DNA from: Trachelipus rathkii
Taxonomy: Eukaryota; Arthropoda; Malacostraca; Isopoda; Trachelipodidae
Direction of reading: 5' to 3'
NCBI GenBank assembly: GCA_015478945.1
Contig: JABUQX010103688.1
Span: 12,501 to 27,500, forward strand
Length of the DNA: 15,000 bases
Part shown: piece after piece, positions 7,630 through 15,000 of the stretch
Position numbering within the stretch: the stretch's first letter is position 1
Layout: each line of letters opens with the position of its first letter
The notes under the pieces: generated by a model
What the model saw: only the letters and a program-made list of their open reading frames with translations
Told to the model about the DNA's origin: nothing
Database searches by the model: none
Program-made: the position numbers and the translations under genes

Positions 7630-10600
7630 AGAATTTATTTTTATGTTATGTTATACAAAAGAATTACTTTATAATTATGACAATGAATCATAGATCAATA
7701 GTCAATAGCTCCAATAGATCAATAGATCATGGAAGGTTAGGAGGTCGTTTGGATGATAGTTTGATTTACTGATTTACTGATTTTTAACTTGCTTTAGGGT
7801 AGCGTAAAAATGCAAATCATTTTAAGTATAAACAGAAATGAAATAAATGTTTTTGAGATTGTTATACAAATATGACTTGAATCAATTAGAATCAATAGAT
7901 TCAATAGATCAATAGATCAATGGATCACGAATGGGTAGGATGGCAGTTTGATTTTACTGATTTAACTGATTTACTGAGCTTTTAGGGTATTAAAAATGCA
8001 AATTTTTAAGTAAATAAACATAAAAAGAATAACATTTTTTTAGTAAAAACAAATGTTTTAAAGAAAAATAAACATAATAAATAAATTTTTAACAGTAAAA
8101 ATAAAACAAAATAAATAAATTTTTTATAGTAAAACAAAATGTTTTGAATCAATAGATCAAATAGATCAATAAATGGGAAGTGGCAGTTTTGACTTACTGA
8201 TTTATCTGATTTACTGCTTTAAAGGTAATGTAAAAATGCAAAATTTTAAGTTATAAACATAAAAAGAATAAATTTTTTAGTAAAAACAAAATGTTTAAAG
8301 CAAATAAAACAAAATAAATAAATTTTTATAGTAAAAATAAAACAAAATAAATAAATTTTTATAGTAAAAACAAAATGTTTAAAGAAAACAAAACAAAATA
8401 AATAAAAGTTTTTGTGTTATGTTATACAAAATATGATTTGAATCAATAGATCAATAGATCAATAGATCAATAGATCATGGATGGGTAGGTGGGTGGAATG
8501 ATTTACTGATTTACTGATTTACTGATTTACTGATTTACTGCTTTAAGGTATGTAAAAATGCTAATTTTTTTAAGTTATAAACATAAAAAGTTTAAATTTT
8601 TTAGTAAAAACAAAATGTTTTAAAGCAAATAAAACAAAATAAATAAATTTTTATGTAAAAAAAAAATGTTTAAAGAAACAAAACAAAATAAATAAAAGTT
8701 TTTGTGTTATGTTATACAAAATATGACTTGAATCAATAGATCAATAGATCAATAGATCACGAATGGGTAGGAGGGTGGAATGGGTAGTTTGATTTACTGA
8801 TTTACTGCTTTTAGGGTATGTAAAAATGCAAAATTTTTAAGTTATAAACATAAAAAGAATAAATTTTTTAGTAAAAACAAAATGTTTAAAGCAAATAAAA
8901 CAAAATAAATAAATTTTTATAGTAAAAATAAAACAAAATAAATAAATTTTATAGTAAAAACATAATGTTTAAAGAAAACAAAACAAAATAAATAAAAGTT
9001 TTTGTGTTATGTTATACAAAATATGACTTGAATCGATAGATCAATAGATCAATAGCTCAATAGGTCAATAGATCAATAGATCATGGAAGGGTAGGAGGGT
9101 AGTTGGATGATAGTTTGATTTACTGATTTACTGATTTACTAGCTTTACTGGTTTACTGATTTACTGATTTACTGCTTTAGGTTATGTAAAAATGCAAATT
9201 TTTTTAAGTTATAAACATAAAAAGAATAATTTTTTTAGTAAAAACAAAATGTTTAAAGAAACAAAACAAAAATAAATAAAAATTTTTGTGTTATATAAAA
9301 ATATGACTTGAATCAACATATCATCAATAGATAATAGATCAATAGATCATGGAAGGGTAGGAGGGTAAGAGGGCAGTTTGATTACCGATTTACCTGTTTA
9401 CTGCTTTAAGGTATGTAAAAATGCAAAATTTTTTTAGTAAAAATGCAAATTTTTAAGTTATAGACATAAAAAGAATAAATTTTTTAGTAAAACAAAATGT
9501 TTAAAGCAAAATAAACAAAATAAATAAATTTTTATAAGTAAAAATAAAACAAATAAATAAATTTTTATAGTAAAAACACAAAATGTTTAAAAAAAAACAA
9601 AACAAAATAAATAAAAGTTTTGTGTTATGTATACAAAATATGACTTGAATCAATAGATCATAGATCATAGCTGGGATAGATCATAGATCAATAGATCATG
9701 GAAGGGTAGGAGGGTAGTTTGAATGATAGTTTGATTACTGATTACTGATTTACTGCTTTCCCCTGATTTACTGATTTACTGACTTTAACTGATTTACTGC
9801 TTTAAGTATGTAAAAATGCAAAAATTTTTTTAAGTTTTATAGAAAGTATGAATAAATAGTTTTACTAAAAACAAATGTTTTTAATGATTTTATTTAAAAA
9901 AAATAAAAGTTTTGTGTTATATTAAACAAAATATGACTTGAATCAATGGATCATAGAATAATAGATCAATAGATCCATGGAAGGGTAGGGAGGGTATGGA
10001 GGGCAGTTTTGATTTACTGATTTACTGATTTAACAGCTTTAAGGTATGGTAAAATCAAATTTTTTTAGTAAAAATTGCAAATTTTTAAGTTATAAACATA
10101 ACAAAGAATAAATTTTTAGTAATAACACAAAATGTTTAAAGCAAATAAAACAAAATAAATAAATTTTATAGTAAAAATAAAACAAAATAAATAAATTTTT
10201 ATAGTAAAAACATAATGATTAAAGAAAACAAAACAAAATAAATAAAAGTTTTTGTGTTATGTTATACAAAATATGACTTGAATCAATAGATCAATAGATC
10301 ATCAGCTGCATAGGTCAATAGATCAATAGATCATGGAAGGGTAGGAAGGTAGTTGGATGATAGTTTGATTTACTGATTTACTGATTTACTGATTTACTGC
10401 TTTACTGATTTACTGATTTACTGATTTACTGCTTTAAGGTATGTAAAAAATGCAAATTTTTTTAAGTTATAAACATAAAAAGAATAAATTTTTAGTAAAA
10501 ACAAAATGTTTAAAGAAACAAAACAAAAATAAATAAAAGTTTTGTGTTATATTATACAAAATATGACTTGAATCAATAGATCAATAGATAATAGATCTTT

Positions 10601-12151
10601 AATCAATAGATCATGGAAGGGCAGGAGGGTATGGAGGGCAGTTTGATTTACTGATTTACTGCTTTAAGGTATGTAAAAATGCAAATTTTTTAGTAAAAAC
10701 AAAATGTTTAAAGCAAATAAAACAAAATAAATAAATTTTTATAGTAAAAACATAATGTTTAAAGAAACAAAACAAAAATAAATAAATTTTTGTACAATTT
10801 TAATACAAATATGACTTGAATCAATGATCAATAGATCAATAATCAATAGATCAATGGAAGGGTAGGAGGATGACTGGAGACGGTTTGTTTAACTGTTTTA
10901 CTGATTTACTGCTTTAGGGTATGTGAAACACATAAACAATTTTAATAGAAAAATTATGACTTGAATCAAATGATCAATAGATCAAATAGATCAATAGATC
11001 ATGGAAAGGATAGAAAGGTAGTTTGATTTACTGAATTTACTGATTTACTGCTTTAGGGTATGTAAAAATGCAAATTTTTTAAGTTATAAACATAAAAAGA
11101 ATAAAGTTTTTAGTAAAAACAAAATGCTTAAAGCAAATAAAACAAAATAAATAAATTTTTATAGTAAAAATAAAACAAAATAAATAAATTTTTATAGTAA
11201 AAACATAATGTTTAAAGAAAACAAAACAAAATAAATAAAAGTTTTTGTGTTATGTTATACAAAATATGACTTGAATCAATAGATCATAGCTCAATAGGTA
11301 ACAGATCAATAGAATCATGGAAGGTAGGAGGTGGCTGTGAGGCAGTTTGATTTACTGTTTTACTGATTTAGCTGCTTCAGGGTATGTATGTTATGTTAAA
11401 CAAAACAATACATGAATCAATAGATCAATAGATCAATAGATCAATAGATCAATAGATCATGGAAGGGTAGGAGGGTGGAATGAGTACTTTGATTTACTGA
11501 TTTACTGATTTACTGCTTTAAGGTATGTAAAAAATGCAAATTTTTTAAGTTATAAACATAAAAAGAATAATTTTTTGTTAGTAAAAACAAAATGTTTAAA
11601 GAAACAAAACAAAAATAAATAAAAGTTTTGTGTTATATTATACAAAATATGACTTGAATCAATAGATCAATAGATCAATAGATCAATAGATCAAAGATCA
11701 TGGAAGGGTAGGAGGGCGTTTGGATGATAGTTTGATTTACTGATTTACTGATTTACTGTTTTACTGATTTACTGCTTTAAGGTATGCAAAAATGTAAATT
11801 TTTAAAGTTATAAACATAAAAGAATAAATTTTTTAGTAAAAACAAAATATTTAAAGAAACAAAACAAAAATAAATAAAAGTTTTGTGTTATATTATACAA
11901 AATATGACTTGAATCAATAGATCAATAGATCAACAATAGATCAATAAGATCATGGAAGGTTAGGAGGGTATGGAGGGCAGTTTGATTTACTGATTTACTG
12001 ATTTACTGCTTTAAGGCATGTAAAAATGTAAAATTTTTAAGTTATAAACATAAAAAGTTTAAATTTTTTAGTAAAAACAAAATGTTTAAAGCAAATAAAA
12101 CAAAATAAATAAAAGTTTTGTGTTATGTTATACAAAATATGACTTGAATCA
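7630..12151 (-). repeat. Satellite array of ~290-bp units, right arm (~18 units)
   Basis: This is the mirror array. Anchors (gacttgaatc and variants) fall at about 7681, 7873, 8141, 8434, 8725, 9025, 9305, 9642, 9935, 10275, 10565, 10813, 10958, 11268, 11413, 11651, 11906 and 12141. The order of variant units mirrors the left arm, except that the A-B alternation between 9025 and 10565 contains two more units. Several units are short or corrupted (10813-10958, 11268-11413). On this strand the C-rich piece appears as G-rich ggaagggtaggaggg. Confidence 0.93.
9983..10003 (+). other. Canonical G-quadruplex motif in a satellite unit
   Basis: Four GGG runs (9983-9985, 9988-9990, 9992-9994, 10001-10003) are separated by loops of 2, 1 and 6 bases, so the pattern for a three-layer quadruplex is met. 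Neighbouring units carry the same element with one run reduced to GG, for example near 9351-9374 and 10615-10638, where a two-layer form is possible. Folding is predicted from pattern only. Confidence 0.6.
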
Positions 12152-12277
12152 ATAGTTAAAAATAAATTTAAATAAAAAAAAATAAAAAAAATAAATAAAT
12201 AAAAAATAAAAAATAAAAAAAATAAAAAAATAAAAAGGAATTAAAATAAAAAATTAAACACAAAGTATAAACGTAAA

Positions 12278-12321
<44 letters not shown>

Positions 12322-12489
12322 AAATAAATTTAAATAAGTAAAAATTAAAAAAAAAAAATAAAAAATTAAACACAAAATAAAAATGTAAAATAAAAAATAG
12401 TTAGAAAAAAAAAATAAAACTAAAAATAAAATTAAACACAAAGTATAAATGTAAGATAAAAACATAAAAAAAAGCAAACAATATATGCA
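12152..12489. repeat. A-rich low-complexity block, right arm
   Basis: This is the mirror of 1591-1917. It has three loose copies of the ttaaacacaaa motif and one pure A run at 12280-12317 (38 A). The region 12168-12270 is A-rich with frequent T, G and C interruptions, unlike the left 92-T run. The open frame of F, Y, L and I codons across 12241-12477 on the minus strand is compositional. Confidence 0.9.
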
Positions 12490-12808
12490 TGTTTCAACTT
12501 AGGGAGAAAAAATTATATTAGTTAACGTTTATAAAAAGAAATGAGATTTGAAAATATAAATGACAGTCTTCAACATTTGAAAGACGGGTTATCTTTGCAC
12601 GATGCAATGCAATTGACGATATGTACATGATAGAACAGAATCAGTTATGTGAACAGTAATGATATTGTATTATTAAACGAATGTTATTAACTTGGACCGG
12701 CACGCGGCTGCCAGCACGTGACGTTGTCACTCCTCTTGAATTCCTATCCCTTCTCTTTCCAGAAATCCGACTCCGAATCCTTTCTCTAAATTTCAACCTT
12801 CTATTAAC

Positions 12809-12859
12809 ATGTCGGTTTTTAGGGGGGGTGGCGCCCCCTCCATGGTGCGCTTAACCTAG
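12809..12859 (+). pseudogene. Frame-broken mirror copy of the small reading frame
   Basis: The same ATG (MSVFRGG context) is present, but the run at 12822-12828 has 7 G instead of 8. The frame shifts and stops at TAG 12857-12859 after 16 codons. The downstream sequence is otherwise nearly identical to the left arm. It is called a pseudogene only relative to the left frame, which is itself doubtful. Confidence 0.15.
12824..12838. other. GC-rich hairpin, right arm
   Basis: GGGGG-TGGCG-CCCCC is the mirror of the left hairpin. The run-length difference between the arms (7 G here, 8 C there) lies in this structure. Confidence 0.6.
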
Positions 12860-13062
12860 TCTACGATGAGGTTACGTCACCCTTATACGGGGAGCCAAGT
12901 TTGAAGAAGATAAGTCAACTAGAACTCATCTAAATTGAGGGGTGAAGAGAAGTGTGGGTTATAAGACTTATTGTTAGCCCTTCTAAAACTCAAATATTGG
13001 CTAACCTGACCTCAAAATTGGTCTCACCACCCTTTGGAACCCTTAATTTGGCCAATAAAAAG

Positions 13063-13069
13063 TATAAAA
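13063..13069 (+). promoter_or_regulatory. Possible outward TATA box, right arm
   Basis: TATAAAA follows GGCCAAT (about 13050-13056) and faces outward into the right 130-bp array. It mirrors the left-arm site exactly, but conservation between arms is expected of any sequence in the palindrome, so it is not independent support. Confidence 0.15.
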
Positions 13070-14019
13070 CTTAGCAATTTCAGAGAAAGTCCAAGTCATG
13101 TCGTTATTTGACTTGGATTCCCTGCTTTATTAGGCTCACCGATCTCAGAATCGACTTCCCCGACCTAATGAACCCCTAACTCAACACCTCAAGCATCAAA
13201 ATCTGACGACCTTATGAAATTCCAAGTCATGTCGGCAATTGACTTGAATTCCCTGTTCCATACGCCTCACATACCTCATAAACGGCTTCCCCTACCCCAA
13301 AAACCCATAGATGGACACCTCAAGCGTCAAAATCTGACGACCTTACGAATTTCCAAGTCATGTCGGCTTTTGACTTGAATTCCCTGTTCCAAACGCCTCA
13401 CATACCTCATAAACGGCTTCCTCTACCCCAAAAACCCATAGATGGACACCTCAAGCGTCAAAATCTGACGACCTTACGAATTTCCAAGTCATGTCGGCAT
13501 TTGACTTGAATTCCCTGTTCCAAACGCCTCACATACCTCATAAACGGCTTCCCTGACCCCAAAAAACCCATAGATGACAGCCTCACGTCAGCTCGAGAGA
13601 TGAGATCTGACGACCTTACGAATTTCCAACCAAGTCATGTCGGCATTTGACTTGAATTCCCTGTTCCAAACGCCTCACATACCTCATAAACGGCTTCCCT
13701 GACCCAAAAAACCCATAGATGGACACCTCAAGCGTTCAAAATTCTTGACGACCTTTACGAATTTCTAAGTCCTGTCGGCATTTGACTTGAATTCCTGTTC
13801 CAAACGCCTCACATATCTCATAAACGGGTTTCCCTGACCCAAAAAACCCATAGTGGAGGACACCTCAAGCGTCAATCTGACGACTTACGAAATTCCAACA
13901 AGTTATTGTCGGTATTTGAACTTGAAATTTCCTGTTCCAGAACGCCTCACATAACCTCATAAACGGCTTCCCACGACAAAAAAACCCATAAGAATGGAGC
14001 ACCTCAAAGCGTCAAAATC
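13070..14019 (-). repeat. Tandem array of ~130-bp units, right arm (6 + 1 divergent)
   Basis: This is the mirror of the left array. The divergent unit is at about 13070-13203, followed by units ending near 13334, 13465, 13607, 13744, 13877 and 14019 (131, 131, 142, 137, 133 and 142 bp). The inner two are clean. The outer four carry many one- or two-base insertions and losses. One unit has an aberrant stretch at about 13573-13607 (gacagcctcacgtcagctcg) instead of the usual ggacacctcaagcgtcaaaatc. Copy number equals that of the left arm. Confidence 0.93.
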
Positions 14020-14093
14020 GGACTAGCGGGAAAACAATATGGCAATCTGGTCAGGCGAAAAGCAATAATCCGAAATAAAAATCTACGGTAAAA
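14020..14093. repeat. Outer terminal segment, right arm
   Basis: This is the reverse complement of the first 73 bases, ending in ctacggt followed by an A-run. Beyond the A-run the sequence (cgcataaaatg) becomes AT-rich DNA that cannot be compared with the left side. No repeat-superfamily terminal motif, such as a hAT or piggyBac end, was recognised. Confidence 0.8.
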
Positions 14094-14330
14094 AAAACGC
14101 ATAAAATGTCGATCTACCTATATACACTACTATATATAATATATATATATATATATTATTATAATATATATATAATATATATTACATTATTATAATAAAA
14201 TATAGAATATAATTATATATATATATATATATATCTATATAGAATATGTAGATATATATAAATTGACTAATATGGAAAGATTTATTAGAAATAAAAATAA
14301 ATAGACATATATATATAATTTATTTAAATT
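14094..14330. repeat. TA-rich tract in the right flank
   Basis: Directly beyond the visible palindrome end is cgcataaaatgtcgatctac, followed by TA/TAA-rich low-complexity sequence (about 14118-14245). TA-rich DNA next to the end could be an insertion preference or a cruciform-related breakpoint. Nothing else is seen here. Confidence 0.8.
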
Positions 14331-14508
14331 ACACAAATAAGGAAAACCTTAAAATAAGTAAAGCATACTTAAGAGGCTCTTTGATTAAGATTTAATCATT
14401 AATTTATCATTAGGATTTAGCCAATGTTTTTTAGGCTTTCTGATTATTTTATTTTAAAAGAGATAAAAAATTTTTTAACTTGTTTCATTGTTCTTATGGA
14501 ACAAGAAG
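14331..14508. other. AT-rich flank without a recognisable feature
   Basis: Non-repetitive AT-rich sequence containing ttaatcattaatttatcatt. No open frame, RNA gene or repeat matching the palindrome was found. Confidence 0.6.
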
Positions 14509-14516
14509 TATAAATA
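14509..14516 (+). promoter_or_regulatory. Possible TATA box (TATAAATA) in the flank
   Basis: TATAAATA lies about 66 bp upstream of an ATG at 14575 that is followed by a good splice-donor match. This arrangement fits a core promoter and short first exon. Chance occurrence is likely at this base composition. Confidence 0.2.
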
Positions 14517-14574
14517 AGGGAAGAAACTGCGTCGTAAAGTAATTTACAAGTAAGCTGACTTTCCCATATTTTAA

Positions 14575-14592
14575 ATGTTTTCAAGCAAAAAG
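14575..14592 (+). CDS. Possible first coding exon (MFSSKK) before a splice donor
   Basis: The ATG at 14575 opens a six-codon stretch (MFSSKK) ending in AAG, followed directly by GTAAGA at 14593, a strong donor match. About 245 bp later, a long pyrimidine tract (about 14791-14830) leads to aaatttaag, a plausible acceptor ending at 14839. Joining these two sites gives only six more codons before TAA, so this exact splice form would make a 12-residue product and is not convincing. An alternative donor (GTAAG at 14550) lies upstream. The product is unknown. Confidence 0.12.
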
Positions 14593-14895
14593 GTAAGAAA
14601 TTGTTTTTGAAGGTATAATTAAATAAAATAGTTGTAAATATTTTTATTTCGCAACAAAGAATTTTAAAATTTTATATGATGTAATTAATAAATAATCACA
14701 CTATTCTATTAATTCACAATATTATCCACAATAATATTAAAATTTCAAGAATATTTTGCATAATTATAAGAAATGAAATATTTGACAAAAATTTATTTTT
14801 TTATTATTTTTTCTTTTTTTTTCTTTTTTTAAATTTAAGGGTAAATTAGCTCCAACATAATATTTATTATTGTTATATCAGCTACACTATAATAG

Positions 14896-15000
14896 GAATT
14901 AAAATTAATGGAAAGGATGTTATTATTTTCAAATTGGGAGAAAGCAAGGAGTGCTTTGCTCAGAGATTCTTTTCATCATTCTGATATCTCGAATTGTTGC
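14896..15000 (+). CDS. Short open frame running off the window edge
   Basis: A frame of 35 codons is open from after TAG 14893-14895 to the last base. It has an ATG at 14908 (MERMLLFSNWEK, then ARSALLRDSF). Amino-acid composition is not low-complexity and the last 80 bp are less AT-rich than the surroundings. These fit the start of an exon, but the length is too short to judge and I do not recognise the peptide. It may belong to a gene continuing to the right. Confidence 0.15.

Larger units (their letters stand above)
12490..13069. repeat. Single-copy segment, right arm
   Basis: This is the mirror of 989-1590. Differences seen include one G fewer in the G-run at 12822-12828, aataac for aataaac, cgatgc for caagatgc, and a rearranged GC-rich patch at 12694-12732. 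Its high similarity to the other arm contrasts with the noisier arrays on both sides. Confidence 0.85.

Noticed and set aside
12241..12477. F/L/Y/I-rich minus-strand frame resembling a membrane protein
   Set aside because: The hydrophobicity is that of translated poly-T DNA. The left-arm mirror does not keep it.

Overview
The window is AT-rich eukaryotic DNA without a convincing protein-coding gene. Homopolymers, AT-rich satellite units, long GTT, ATT and CA microsatellites and the lack of any dense coding track rule out a bacterial or phage replicon. The species cannot be named from the sequence. An animal or another eukaryote with a very AT-rich genome fits. No transposase, reverse transcriptase, rRNA or tRNA gene was recognised.

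Almost the whole window (about 1-14093) is one giant inverted repeat. The left arm (1 to about 6780) reappears in reverse complement as the right arm (about 6816-14093) around an unpaired centre of 35 bp or less. Each arm has the same layers, read from the outside in: a 73-75 bp terminal segment; six tandem copies plus one divergent copy of a GC-richer unit of about 130 bp; a single-copy segment of about 600 bp, nearly identical between the arms; a T-rich (left) or A-rich (right) block; a 4-4.5 kb satellite array with units of about 290 bp; a GTT/AAC minisatellite; about 250 bp of single-copy DNA; an ATT/TAA tract; a CA/TG tract; and the small central palindrome.

This architecture resembles foldback-type DNA transposons (Drosophila FB; Galileo, of the P superfamily), whose very long inverted repeats contain internal tandem repeats and which are often non-autonomous. 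That assignment is inference: there is no transposase, and target-site duplications cannot be tested because the left arm reaches the window edge. Signature satellite units occur in mirrored order in the two arms, so the inverted duplication involved arrays that had already diversified. The right array has two more units than the left, apparently one extra A-B dimer. That difference argues against a simple read-foldback artefact, although patches of indel-rich sequence suggest imperfect consensus in both arms.

The last 0.9 kb (14094-15000) is AT-rich DNA outside the visible palindrome. It holds a TA-rich tract, a TATA-like box, a possible small first exon with a splice donor, a possible acceptor, and a short reading frame open at the window edge. 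All of these gene signals are weak.
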